A program made the position numbers and the translations under genes. Shown here piece by piece: positions 44,559-53,613 of a stretch of DNA of 64,000 nt; the first letter of the stretch is position 1; every line of letters begins with the position of its first letter. The stretch lies in the NCBI GenBank assembly GCA_947494035.1, contig CANLTN010000009.1, positions 133,944 to 197,943 of the forward strand, read 5' to 3'. The notes below the pieces were generated by a model. The model had not been told where the DNA came from and ran no database searches. It worked only from the letters and a program-made list of their open reading frames with translations. The DNA is from Pseudovibrio sp947494035 (GTDB lineage Bacteria; Pseudomonadota; Alphaproteobacteria; Rhizobiales; Stappiaceae).

Positions 44559-45305
44559 TTAATGAACGAGCCATCCTCCATCGACGGTCAAAACGGATCC
44601 ATTTACATAATCCGATGCCCTTGATGCTAAAAAGATAGCCGCGCCAACCATATCTTCAGGTTTACCCCACCTTCCGAGCGGGATACGCGCAGCTATATCT
44701 TTATGGAGTTTGGGATCTTCTACCATTGTTCGGGTCATATTGGTCTCTACAAACCCCGGCGCTATAGCGTTAACCAGAATGCCTTTCGCGCCCCACTCAT
44801 TTGCTAGAGAACGCGTCATACCAACAACTCCAGATTTTGCGACCGTGTAGGAAACCCCTCGTGGACCACCCTGGTATGCGACAATCGAAGCGATATTTAT
44901 AATCTTTCCTGTTCTCCCAGCGTCGAATGCACTTTTTGCAAACTCTCGGCACAAGAAGAAGCTACTTTTCAGATCAACATCCAATACGCCATCCCAGTCT
45001 TTCTCTGAAAAATCGACAGCTGCGTTACGGCAGTTTATGCCCGCACTGTTCACCAAGATATCGACTGGCATCACCTCAGAAGCGATGCGTGCTGCCAAAA
45101 CGGATTCTCTTAGATCCAGTTCAAGTTCACGGGCAGTTCCCCCTGCCTGCTTGATCTGATCAATAGTATTAGCAAGGGATGCACAATCGGCACAAATGAC
45201 GTGTGCCCCGGCATTCGCCAAACCGATACTTACCGCCTGACCGATGCCCATTGATGCACCCGTAACGAGCGCTGTTTTGTTTTTCAATGAAAAGAGATCG
45301 CCCAC
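44559..45305 (-). CDS. SDR-family oxidoreductase (KduD-like)
   Basis: This 248-aa classical short-chain dehydrogenase has cofactor motif VTGASMGIGQAVSIG at about 15-29, ILVNSAGINCR, catalytic Ser in IINIASIVAYQGG, and YTVAK with the Tyr/Lys pair. It resembles 2-deoxy-D-gluconate 3-dehydrogenase (KduD) with LFSLKNKTALVTG and PGFVETNMTR. GTG at 45305 has AGGAG 7 nt upstream; the longer frame to 45374 has no ribosome site. It is divergent from a second SDR gene. Substrate unknown. Confidence 0.88.
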   Translation of the reverse strand: MGDLFSLKNKTALVTGASMGIGQAVSIGLANAGAHVICADCASLANTIDQIKQAGGTARELELDLRESVLAARIASEVMPVDILVNSAGINCRNAAVDFSEKDWDGVLDVDLKSSFFLCREFAKSAFDAGRTGKIINIASIVAYQGGPRGVSYTVAKSGVVGMTRSLANEWGAKGILVNAIAPGFVETNMTRTMVEDPKLHKDIAARIPLGRWGKPEDMVGAAIFLASRASDYVNGSVLTVDGGWLVH

Positions 45306-45431
45306 GAACTGGCTCCTAATAGTCAGGCGGGCCATAATACGTATATTGAGGGTACCACCAAATTCTAGTAGCAAGCAGTATTGTTCGAAGAGTTTGTGTT
45401 AATGAAGGCAGTCCCAATAAGGAAGCTTCCC

Positions 45432-46109
45432 ATGAAACTAGCAGTGACTGGCGCAAACCGCGGGATAGGTCTTGCTCTCGTGAAAGAGGCAAGCCACCGT
45501 GGATATGAAACGCTAGCTTGTATCCGCTCTGAAGAAAAAGCGACAGCGGTTGAAGGATTGAACGGGGTAAGTGTTGCGCTAGCTGATGTGCGCGACCCAA
45601 TAGCCCTAAACAATGCTGCTAAATCTTTTGGCTCGCTGGATCTGGTGGTAGCCAATGCGGGTCGTTTCATTGGCCGTTGGGGGATTGAAGACCCGGAATA
45701 TACCCCGGCGGCTTTTGAAGAAGTTCTCATGACCAACGTGTCCGGAGCGTTTTTTACTGCGCGGGCATTTGTGCCCTACCTGCCCAGTCCTGGGGGCAAG
45801 ATTGCGATTATCTCGTCCTTTAGCGCATCAAACACAATTGAATGTACAGGGGATCGCTACATCTACCGCGCGTCTAAAGCAGGGGTAACCAATATTGCAA
45901 CCAATCTCGCTGTGGAACTGGCAGAAAAAGGCATAGCGGTGGGCGCATACGACCCGGGGAGCGTGCAAACGGATATGTACGGCAAAAAGAAAGGTGCAAC
46001 ACATTCCCCAAGCGAGGCTGCTCAACGCCTGATGGATCGGTTTGAGGCGCTTTCGATGAAAAACACCGGAGTCTTTGAGGATTATGCAGGTCGCAAGGTT
46101 CCGTATTAA
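45432..46109 (+). CDS. SDR-family oxidoreductase (Rossmann type)
   Basis: This 225-aa short-chain dehydrogenase has MKLAVTGANRGIGLAL as the N-terminal cofactor motif, LVVANAGRF, catalytic Ser in IISSFSASN and YRASKAGV with Tyr/Lys. ATG 45432 has AAGGA 8 nt upstream; the longer frame (45381) would precede the Rossmann start with odd residues. It shares a 126-bp intergenic region with the divergent KduD-like SDR. The substrate is unknown. Confidence 0.85.
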   Translation: MKLAVTGANRGIGLALVKEASHRGYETLACIRSEEKATAVEGLNGVSVALADVRDPIALNNAAKSFGSLDLVVANAGRFIGRWGIEDPEYTPAAFEEVLMTNVSGAFFTARAFVPYLPSPGGKIAIISSFSASNTIECTGDRYIYRASKAGVTNIATNLAVELAEKGIAVGAYDPGSVQTDMYGKKKGATHSPSEAAQRLMDRFEALSMKNTGVFEDYAGRKVPY

Positions 46110-46367
46110 CTCAAAGCAAGAGCCCTATGCCATAAGGCGCGCATAATAAGCATAAGCGCCCAAGTATCAGCAGGTCACAGAGCAACGTGCTGCATCTGCT
46201 AAAGCCTGTGCCCTGATGCATGTCTGCAAAGGCCTCAAATCTTCATCTGTGTTTCTGGGTGAGATCATTGATGGTGAACCAAGCTAATGCATGGACGAGC
46301 GGCCTGAATCGTCCTAAGTTTATAAGATACGTAAAAGAACCTATATTGAGCTGGGGAGTGGGGAGTT

Positions 46368-46766
46368 ATGCATCTTACTGGGAAATGCCTTTGTGGGGCT
46401 GTGAAGTTTGAAGCGCAGTCTGATGGAGACGGCGCGGATCGGTGTCACTGCAAGATGTGTCGTCGTTGGGGTGGCGTTTATGACTCTGTGTTTGTGCCGA
46501 GTGAAACGGTAAAGATTGACGAGGGAGAGCACCTGATTAAATGGTATGAATCTTCCGATTTTGCTCGCCGTGGGTTTTGCTCTAACTGCGGGTCAAATTT
46601 GTTCTACCATGCTGATCGACATAAGGACTTCTCTCATCTTTACGCGGTTTCCGTTGGAACGCTTGATGAACCAACAAACTTGCGCGTAAAGAAGCATTAC
46701 TTTTGTGCGTCGAAGGGCGACTACTACGAGATTGAAGACAGGCTGGAGAAGCTTGATACCTACTAG
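46368..46766 (+). CDS. GFA-family zinc protein
   Basis: This 132-aa protein of the glutathione-dependent formaldehyde-activating (GFA/CENP-V) fold has zinc cysteines: C7/C9 (CLCG), C26/C28/C31 (CHCKMCR) and C71/C74 (FCSNCGS). A late conserved segment HYFCASKGDYYEI follows. GGGGAG lies upstream of ATG 46368. Many GFA-fold proteins do not act on formaldehyde; only the fold assignment is secure. Confidence 0.88.
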   Translation: MHLTGKCLCGAVKFEAQSDGDGADRCHCKMCRRWGGVYDSVFVPSETVKIDEGEHLIKWYESSDFARRGFCSNCGSNLFYHADRHKDFSHLYAVSVGTLDEPTNLRVKKHYFCASKGDYYEIEDRLEKLDTY

Positions 46767-46869
46767 GCATTCCATTTGGAGCGTCTGAAGGGCTCTCAGC
46801 AGATATGCGCTTGATCCGGCTCGTAGTTGCTGAGAGGTGAACTGCGATTTCTGACGCGATAATGCCAGA

Positions 46870-47751
46870 TCAAATCCGCGCTGTCTTGATCCACCAGTTG
46901 CTGCGGATTTCGTGCAGGTGGGCAGCGATTTTTTGGGCGGCTTCCAGTGTTTCGCAGAGGGCGAAGCAGGTTGCGCCGGAGCCGGACATGCGGGCAAGCA
47001 GGGTTTCTGGCTGGGAGGCCAGAAGGTCGAGGACCTCCGAGATTTCTGCTGCCTGCGAGATAGCCGGTTTTTGCAGGTCGTTGCGGCAGGTTTTGAGCCA
47101 GTTGGCCAGTGCCTTCATGTTTTCAAACTCTGCAGGCATCTCTGGCAGAGGAGAATTGTCTTTCTTCTCCAAGGCCTTGAAGATGGCTGGTGTTGAGATC
47201 TCAATCATGGGATTGACCAGAACCATGGCACCGGTTGGGAACTCGTTGACAGGCTCAATCACTTCCCCAATGCTGCGGATGCGGGCTGGCTTTTCTTCCA
47301 GACACATGGGCACATCGGCGCCAAGGTTTAAGGAGAGCTTGGAGAGGTCCGAAGGTGAAGGAGAGGCGCCCCAGAGTTTTGCAAGGGCGCGCAGCGTTGC
47401 GGCAGCATCTGCTGAGCCGCCGCCGATGCCTGCTGCAACTGGTAGGAATTTTTCCAATCGGATCAACGCACTTGAGGATGCGGGAACATGCTCTGATAGC
47501 ATTTGTGCCGCTTTGTAGACCAGGTTGTTCGCAGGGGCATCCTGGATCTTCTCGGCAAACTCACCGGAGACTTCCAGCGAAAGCTGCGGGGCTGGTTTGA
47601 CTGTTACCAGATCCCCCAGTTCCGGGAAGACAACGAGACTGTCCAGTGTGTGATAGCCATCCTCCCGCTGCCCAGTAATGTGCAGCGCAAGGTTTACCTT
47701 CGCACGGGCCAATTCTTTAACCAGCGTTCGTTTTGTATCGTCCAAGGTCAT
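46870..47751 (-). CDS. ispE: 4-(cytidine 5'-diphospho)-2-C-methyl-D-erythritol kinase
   Basis: IspE is the GHMP kinase of the MEP isoprenoid pathway. The 293-aa protein has the N-terminal ARAKVNLALHITGQREDGYH (substrate lysine and histidine), ATP loop PVAAGIGGGSADAAATL and the C-terminal RMSGSGATCFALCET loop. It lies 22 bp downstream of the TPR-protein gene on the same strand, so the two are probably co-transcribed. Confidence 0.94.
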   Translation of the reverse strand: MTLDDTKRTLVKELARAKVNLALHITGQREDGYHTLDSLVVFPELGDLVTVKPAPQLSLEVSGEFAEKIQDAPANNLVYKAAQMLSEHVPASSSALIRLEKFLPVAAGIGGGSADAAATLRALAKLWGASPSPSDLSKLSLNLGADVPMCLEEKPARIRSIGEVIEPVNEFPTGAMVLVNPMIEISTPAIFKALEKKDNSPLPEMPAEFENMKALANWLKTCRNDLQKPAISQAAEISEVLDLLASQPETLLARMSGSGATCFALCETLEAAQKIAAHLHEIRSNWWIKTARI

Positions 47752-47773
47752 CGCAATCTGATCGTTTTATGAA

Positions 47774-49594
47774 TTACTTGTTGTCTGTAGTGCTCGCCAG
47801 TCCAACAGGAACAGCGTCAGTCATTCCGTTCTCAATCTTGTCAAGAATACGCGCCAGATCTTCCTCTTCTGGCTCAAGGTCGCGTGCATGGTTCCACTTG
47901 TAGCGTGCTTCCAGTTTGCGTCCGATCTGCCAATACGCATCGCCCAGATGGTCGTTGATGATTGGGTCGTGGGGGCGCAAGGATACGGCACGCTCCAGCT
48001 GCTCGACGGCTTCGTCATAGCGGCCAAGGCGGTAGTACACCCAACCGAGGCTGTCAACGATGTAACCATCCGTTGGGCGCAGGCGCACGGCGCGTTCTAT
48101 CATCTTCTGGGCTTCATCCAGCTTCAGGCCGCGGTCAACCAGTGAGTAGCCGAGATAGTTCAGGATCATTGGCTGCTCCGGCTTCAGCGTCAGTGCCTCG
48201 CGGAAATCTGCTTCGGCTGCTTCCCACTTATCCTGTCGTTCGCGGGTGATGCCGCGGAAATAAAGCAGGGTCCAATGGTTTGCCTGAATTTCGCTGATGG
48301 TGCCAAGGCCTTGATTGTAGGAGCTTTCAGCCTCTTTGAAGAGGGAGTGGCCGCGCAGTACGTTGCCCAGTGAGGTGATGGCCTCCAGATCGGATGGATC
48401 GGTTTCCACCAGCTTTTCCAGATGGGCGCGCGCTTCTTCCAGATTGTCCAGAATGTTGTAATGCAGGGCGATCTGAATCTCGGCCTCCCGCTTCATTGGC
48501 GAGCTGTCTGATACGGCTGACAGGTACTCAATGGCACGCTCATTGTCGCCAAGCTGCTCGAACAGAGAGGCTAGGCCAATCAGGGCGGAGTCACTGTTGG
48601 GGTTGAGGTAGATGGCAAGCTGCAAGTAGTTTGCGGAGAGCTCTTCACCTTCCTTGCTAACCGCAATGCCCAGACCGTGCAATGCTTCAGCCAAACCTTC
48701 TGCTGGTGTCGTTGCAACCCGCTCAATGACTTGGCCGCTCTCGATTTTCTCTCTCAAGGTTACGAGAAGGGGGTGACCGGGAATGAGCTGCTCGTATTCG
48801 GCAATGATATCGAGCGCTTCCTGCTGTCTGCCAGAGGCGGCTAACATGCGGGTGTAGGAGAGAGCGTTGCGCAGGGCACCACGGTCAATCTCATAGGCGG
48901 CTTTGTAGAACTCGGCGGCCTGGCGCGGATCATTGTTGTATTCTGCCAGCAGACCGGCATTGAAATTGATGAAGAGCTCAAACCAATTTGCACCGGTGGT
49001 CGCAGTCAGGTCCGCGATGGCCTCTTCGGTTTTGCCCTGACCGGCTTTTTCCCATGCGGAGACAAGGGCAAAGGTAAGGTGAGACAGAGGGTTTACGTTT
49101 TGAGCGACAGCGCCAGACAGGTCGGTGTTGAAGTCACCTTCATGCATATGCTGAACGGCAACGGCGAGCTGGGCGAGGAAGTGTTCCCTGTCTTCAGCCA
49201 GAATACGTTCAGCCAGTAGCTGCGCAGCGTTGACATTGCCGTTTGCCAGTGAGGTGACAAAAGCGCGGTCGAGAATGTAAAAATTATCGGGATCGCGCTG
49301 CAAAGCTGCGGTGAAATAGTTGGAGGCGGCGGCCAGATCCTGCGCGAGCAGGGCACTTCTACCTGATAGGTAACTTCCAGAAAGGGAGGTTGCCACCGGA
49401 AGGGGTTGGGGGCTTGCCTTGGCCTTTTGGGAGGTAGCAAATGGCGAACCTAACATGACAAGTGCCAGCGCTGAGGCTATGACTGCCTTTTTTGATAAAA
49501 CGCTTTTACTAACAGAATGATAGGTTATACGGCCATTGTTCTGAGCAGAAGCAGAATTGGAGCGGAACAGCGCTAAATAGCTTGTCAGGGTCAT
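47774..49594 (-). CDS. Exported tetratricopeptide-repeat protein
   Basis: This 606-aa protein has a late signal-peptide-like segment (KKAVIASALALVMLGSPFATS, about 36-55), so either the start is further in or the N-region is unusually long. From about 70 it is almost entirely TPR units (for example AALQRDPDNFYILDRAF, EADFREALTLKPEQPMILNYLGYSL and EQLERAVSLRPHDPIINDHLG). It is a periplasmic protein-interaction scaffold. It is co-oriented with ispE 22 bp downstream, an arrangement seen in other Rhizobiales. Function unknown. Confidence 0.82.
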   Translation of the reverse strand: MTLTSYLALFRSNSASAQNNGRITYHSVSKSVLSKKAVIASALALVMLGSPFATSQKAKASPQPLPVATSLSGSYLSGRSALLAQDLAAASNYFTAALQRDPDNFYILDRAFVTSLANGNVNAAQLLAERILAEDREHFLAQLAVAVQHMHEGDFNTDLSGAVAQNVNPLSHLTFALVSAWEKAGQGKTEEAIADLTATTGANWFELFINFNAGLLAEYNNDPRQAAEFYKAAYEIDRGALRNALSYTRMLAASGRQQEALDIIAEYEQLIPGHPLLVTLREKIESGQVIERVATTPAEGLAEALHGLGIAVSKEGEELSANYLQLAIYLNPNSDSALIGLASLFEQLGDNERAIEYLSAVSDSSPMKREAEIQIALHYNILDNLEEARAHLEKLVETDPSDLEAITSLGNVLRGHSLFKEAESSYNQGLGTISEIQANHWTLLYFRGITRERQDKWEAAEADFREALTLKPEQPMILNYLGYSLVDRGLKLDEAQKMIERAVRLRPTDGYIVDSLGWVYYRLGRYDEAVEQLERAVSLRPHDPIINDHLGDAYWQIGRKLEARYKWNHARDLEPEEEDLARILDKIENGMTDAVPVGLASTTDNK

Positions 49595-49920
49595 ATATGT
49601 CTCTCATTGAGAGCCGATTGCGACTCAATATTACATAAATCTGTTAGTGGCGAAGAGTGGCCTTTTTATAGCAGCCGGGTCACTCACCGCATGGTGCTGA
49701 GTGTATCCGAACATTCCTTCATTTAAACCTACATTTTTTCAAGTATCTGCGGATAAGTAAGTGTATTGATATTCATCGAGAATTCAGAAGTATTTACGCA
49801 ATAACACTAAGGTCGAGGTCTTAGACTCTTGCTATAATGAGGCTGTTCATTGCAGATAGTAGGCAGTGGTGCAATTCCAAGTGAGATTGGTTGAGGTCTC
49901 ACTCAATAAAGGGGGGTGTT
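49595..49920. other. Divergent regulatory region between the TPR gene and ppdK
   Basis: About 325 bases without a gene. It carries an extended -10 promoter for ppdK (49829-49838) and a small hairpin GTGAGA...TCTCAC (49881-49902) just upstream of the ppdK ribosome site. Confidence 0.5.
49829..49838 (+). promoter_or_regulatory. Extended -10 promoter of ppdK
   Basis: TTGCTATAAT includes TGN plus a perfect TATAAT (49833-49838), 82 bp before the ATG. No clear -35 box; extended -10 promoters can lack one. Confidence 0.5.
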
Positions 49921-52593
49921 ATGACCAAGTGGGTCTACATCTTTGGAGAAAACAAAACCGAGGGCGATGCTTCCATGAAGGAGCTGCTTGGCGGTAAGGG
50001 GGCCAACCTTGCCGAAATGAGCAGACTAGGATTGCCTGTTCCTCCCGGCTTTACGATCACAACGCAAGTTTGCACGCACTATTATGACAAAGGCCAGCAG
50101 TATCCCGCCGCGCTCAAAGAGCAGGTGCATGCTGCGATTGTTGCTGTTGAAGAGCTGACGGGTCGTAAATTCAACTCTACGACAGAGCCATTGCTGCTTT
50201 CTGTGCGCTCCGGTGCCCGTGTTTCCATGCCTGGCATGATGGACACGGTTTTGAACCTTGGTCTTAATGACCTAACCGTTGAGGCGCTTGCAAAAGACGC
50301 AGATGATGAACGGTTTGCTTATGACAGCTATCGCCGCTTTATCCAGATGTATTCCGATGTGGTTTTGGGTGTTGACCATGATTACTTTGAAGAAATTCTG
50401 GAAGACTTCAAAGACGAGCATGACTACTCCCTTGATACGGACCTTTCCGGTGCTGACTGGAAGGGGATCGTTGCTGCCTACAAGGACAAGGTTGAAGAGG
50501 AGCTTGGTCGTCCTTTCCCCGAAGATCCGGAGGAACAGCTTTGGGGAGCTATTGGTGCTGTCTTCAAAAGCTGGATGATACCACGGGCAAAGACCTATCG
50601 CGCGCTGCATGAGATCCCTGAGGATTGGGGCACTGCGGTGAACGTTCAGGCGATGGTGTTTGGCAATACGGGCGATAATTCTGCAACCGGTGTTGCCTTT
50701 ACCCGTAACCCGTCTACCGGTGAGAACGCGCTTTATGGTGAGTTTTTAATCAACGCGCAGGGTGAGGATGTTGTGGCGGGTATTCGTACGCCGCAGGACA
50801 TTACGGAGAAAGCCCGGATCGAAGCGCATTCTGATAAGCCATCCCTAGAAGCGATCATGCCGGAGGTGTTTGCGGAGTTTCAGGCTGTCTGTGACAAGCT
50901 GGAGAACCACTACCGTGACATGCAGGATCTGGAGTTCACCGTTGAGCACGGCAAGCTTTGGATGCTTCAGACCCGTAGCGGCAAGCGGACGCTGAAAGCT
51001 GCGCTGAAGATTGCGGTTGATATGGCGGATAACGGTCTGATCACCAAGGAAGAGGCTGTCGAGCGTATTGCTCCGGCGTCTTTGGATCAGCTGCTGCACC
51101 CAACCATCGACCCAAACAGTGAGCGGGATGAGCTGACGGTTGGTCTGCCGGCTTCTCCGGGTGCTGCTTGCGGTGCGATTGTGTTCAACTCCGATGATGC
51201 CGAGACTGAAAAGGCAAATGGCCGCTCTGTCATTCTGGTTCGTACTGAAACCAGTCCGGAAGATATTCACGGCATGCATGCTGCGGAAGGCATTTTGACA
51301 ACGCGCGGCGGGATGACCAGTCACGCGGCTGTTGTGGCACGCGGCATGGGTAAACCTTGTGTGGCTGGTGCGGGTACGATCCGCGTTGATGCACGCAATG
51401 AGATTATGACCGTTGATGGCCGCAGCTTTGGCAAGGGTGATGTGATCACCATTGACGGCGGTAACGGTCAGGTGCTGGCTGGCAAGGTGCAGATGCTGGA
51501 GCCGGAGCTTTCCGGTGATTTCAAGAAGTTGATGGAATGGGCTGATAGCATTCGCCGCATGAATGTGCGGGCAAATGCTGAAACCCCTGCAGATGTGAAG
51601 GTTGCGCTGTCCTTTGGCGCGGAAGGCATCGGTCTTTGCCGAACCGAGCATATGTTCTTTGAAGGCGAGCGTATTCTTGCGGTGCGCGAGATGATCCTGT
51701 CTGATACGCTTCAGGAGCGTAAAGCAGCGCTTGCAAAGCTGCTGCCGATCCAGCGTCAGGACTTCATCGATATCTTTGAGTTGATGGTTAATCGTCCGGT
51801 CACCATTCGTCTGCTTGATCCACCCTTGCATGAATTTCTTCCGAAGACGGAAGAGGACATTGCAGAAGTTGCCAAGCAGATGGACATTGATCCGGAAGAG
51901 CTGCGTGAGCGTGCGGAGGAGCTGGAAGAGTTCAACCCGATGCTTGGTAACCGTGGCTGCCGCTTGCTGATTTCCTATCCTGAGATTGCAGAGATGCAGG
52001 CCCGCGCAATCTTTGAAGCTGCTCTGGACGTTTCCAAGCGTCATGGCCGCAAGGTAGCACCTGAGATCATGGTGCCGCTGGTTAGTCTGAAGAGCGAGCT
52101 GGATATTGTTCGTGCGACTATTGAGAGTACGGCTGAGATTGTGGCACGAGAGCTGGGCGAGAAGCCGGAGTTTTCCGTTGGGACTATGATCGAGCTGCCA
52201 AGGGCCGCGCTGCTTTCTGAAGACATTGCGGAGTCCGCGGAGTTCTTCTCCTTTGGCACTAATGATCTGACGCAGACCACCTTTGGAATCTCCCGCGACG
52301 ATGCGGCTTCCTTCCTGGGTAAGTATCAGGAAGGCAAGGTGATCGAGAAAGACCCGTTTGTATCACTGGATGTGAAGGGTGTCGGTCAGCTGGTGGAGCT
52401 TTCTGTCAAGAATGGCCGTAAGACCAAGCCTGACATCAAACTTGGTATTTGCGGCGAGCATGGTGGTGATCCGGCGTCTATTGCTTTTTGTGAGGAAGTT
52501 GGACTGAACTATGTGTCCTGCTCTCCTTTCCGCGTTCCTGTTGCGCGTCTTGCAGCAGCGCAGGCGGTGCTTGCTCAGCGGAATAAAGGGTGA
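49921..52593 (+). CDS. ppdK: Pyruvate, phosphate dikinase
   Basis: This 890-aa enzyme interconverts pyruvate + ATP + Pi and PEP + AMP + PPi. Order: ATP-grasp domain from FGENKTEGDASMKELLGGKGANL; swivelling phosphohistidine domain with GGMTSHAAVVARGMG (His468 phosphorylated; Thr466 is the usual regulatory position); C-terminal TIM barrel with GICGEHGGDPASIAFC and the catalytic cysteine region. ATG 49921 follows GGGGGG; the longer frame is not conserved-looking. The stop overlaps the next start (GTGA). Confidence 0.96.
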   Translation: MTKWVYIFGENKTEGDASMKELLGGKGANLAEMSRLGLPVPPGFTITTQVCTHYYDKGQQYPAALKEQVHAAIVAVEELTGRKFNSTTEPLLLSVRSGARVSMPGMMDTVLNLGLNDLTVEALAKDADDERFAYDSYRRFIQMYSDVVLGVDHDYFEEILEDFKDEHDYSLDTDLSGADWKGIVAAYKDKVEEELGRPFPEDPEEQLWGAIGAVFKSWMIPRAKTYRALHEIPEDWGTAVNVQAMVFGNTGDNSATGVAFTRNPSTGENALYGEFLINAQGEDVVAGIRTPQDITEKARIEAHSDKPSLEAIMPEVFAEFQAVCDKLENHYRDMQDLEFTVEHGKLWMLQTRSGKRTLKAALKIAVDMADNGLITKEEAVERIAPASLDQLLHPTIDPNSERDELTVGLPASPGAACGAIVFNSDDAETEKANGRSVILVRTETSPEDIHGMHAAEGILTTRGGMTSHAAVVARGMGKPCVAGAGTIRVDARNEIMTVDGRSFGKGDVITIDGGNGQVLAGKVQMLEPELSGDFKKLMEWADSIRRMNVRANAETPADVKVALSFGAEGIGLCRTEHMFFEGERILAVREMILSDTLQERKAALAKLLPIQRQDFIDIFELMVNRPVTIRLLDPPLHEFLPKTEEDIAEVAKQMDIDPEELRERAEELEEFNPMLGNRGCRLLISYPEIAEMQARAIFEAALDVSKRHGRKVAPEIMVPLVSLKSELDIVRATIESTAEIVARELGEKPEFSVGTMIELPRAALLSEDIAESAEFFSFGTNDLTQTTFGISRDDAASFLGKYQEGKVIEKDPFVSLDVKGVGQLVELSVKNGRKTKPDIKLGICGEHGGDPASIAFCEEVGLNYVSCSPFRVPVARLAAAQAVLAQRNKG

Positions 52594-53582
52594 GTGGCTT
52601 GACCAAAAAGGTGAGGAGCTGGCCCAGATCAGCGCCTACCAGTCTTAAAGAGTTGAGAGCTGGCGGTAAGCCAGCTCTTGCCCGTTTGCTTAGCGCGATC
52701 GAGAGCTATGAGGGGCATCCTCAGTTGACAGCTCTTTTGGATGAAGCGTTGCAAAACCCGATTGCGCACGTGGTTGCACTGACCGGACCTCCCGGTGTCG
52801 GGAAATCTACCCTTACAAATGCAATGATCTCCCAATACCGCAGCGCTGATCAAAGCGTTGGGGTGATTGCGGTTGATCCTTCCTCTCAGGTCACCGGCGG
52901 CTCGCTGCTCGGGGACCGGACACGGCTTTCAACGGACCCAGAAGACCAGAAGGTGTTTGTGCGCTCCATGGCGGCACGGGATCGGCTGGGCGGGCTCTCC
53001 GAACATGCCATTGCTGCGGTGATCCTGATGCGGGCCGTGATGGACCGGGTGATCGTGGAAAGTGTTGGTATCGGGCAATCCGAGGCTGATGTGGCTCTGG
53101 TTGCTGACACTTGTGTGCTGTGTATTCAACCGGGGTCTGGTGACAGCCTGCAATTCATGAAGGCAGGTATCATGGAGCTGCCGGATATCATCTGCGTGAC
53201 CAAATCTGATATGGGTGACATTGCCAGTCGCGCACGGGCGGATGTGGAAGGGGCCATGAGCCTGAGTGCGCGCAGGGGGGATTGGAAGGTTCCGGTGCTG
53301 ATGTTAAGCGCACTGGACAATAAAGGGCTGGGTGATCTGATCGAGGCCAGTGACTGTCATTATTCTGTGTTGCAGTCTGCTGGTGAACTTTCCGCTCAAC
53401 GTTCCAATCAGGTGAAAGCGTGGTTGATAGACCAGCTAAAGGTTCAGTTCGGGCAGCACTGCGTTGCGGTGTTGCAAAGCGCTGACGTGAACTGGGACGA
53501 GGCGATCCGGCATCCTTTTGCCTTCAAGCAGGAAACCAGTGATACCTTCGCTGCGTTCTGGAAGGGTTTTTCCAAAAGCTAG
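52590..53582 (+). CDS. meaB: MeaB/ArgK-type GTPase (methylmalonyl-CoA mutase chaperone)
   Basis: This 330-aa G3E GTPase protects and reloads B12-dependent acyl-CoA mutases. It has GPPGVGKST (P-loop at about 65-73), DPSSQVTGGSLLGDRTR (switch region), VESVGIGQSEADVALVADT (G3-like) and TKSD (G4). GTG start overlaps the ppdK stop by 4 nt, so the two are translationally coupled. The mutase is not in this window. Older annotations as a lysine/arginine transport ATPase are misnomers. Confidence 0.9.
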   Translation: MSGLTKKVRSWPRSAPTSLKELRAGGKPALARLLSAIESYEGHPQLTALLDEALQNPIAHVVALTGPPGVGKSTLTNAMISQYRSADQSVGVIAVDPSSQVTGGSLLGDRTRLSTDPEDQKVFVRSMAARDRLGGLSEHAIAAVILMRAVMDRVIVESVGIGQSEADVALVADTCVLCIQPGSGDSLQFMKAGIMELPDIICVTKSDMGDIASRARADVEGAMSLSARRGDWKVPVLMLSALDNKGLGDLIEASDCHYSVLQSAGELSAQRSNQVKAWLIDQLKVQFGQHCVAVLQSADVNWDEAIRHPFAFKQETSDTFAAFWKGFSKS

Positions 53583-53613
53583 CTTTTGAAAGGGCGCATA
53601 AAGTAGCTACAGC

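Noticed and set aside
53573..53588. Perfect 16-bp palindrome CAAAAGCTAGCTTTTG at the meaB stop
   Set aside because: No loop and no following U tract, so not a convincing terminator; may be chance.
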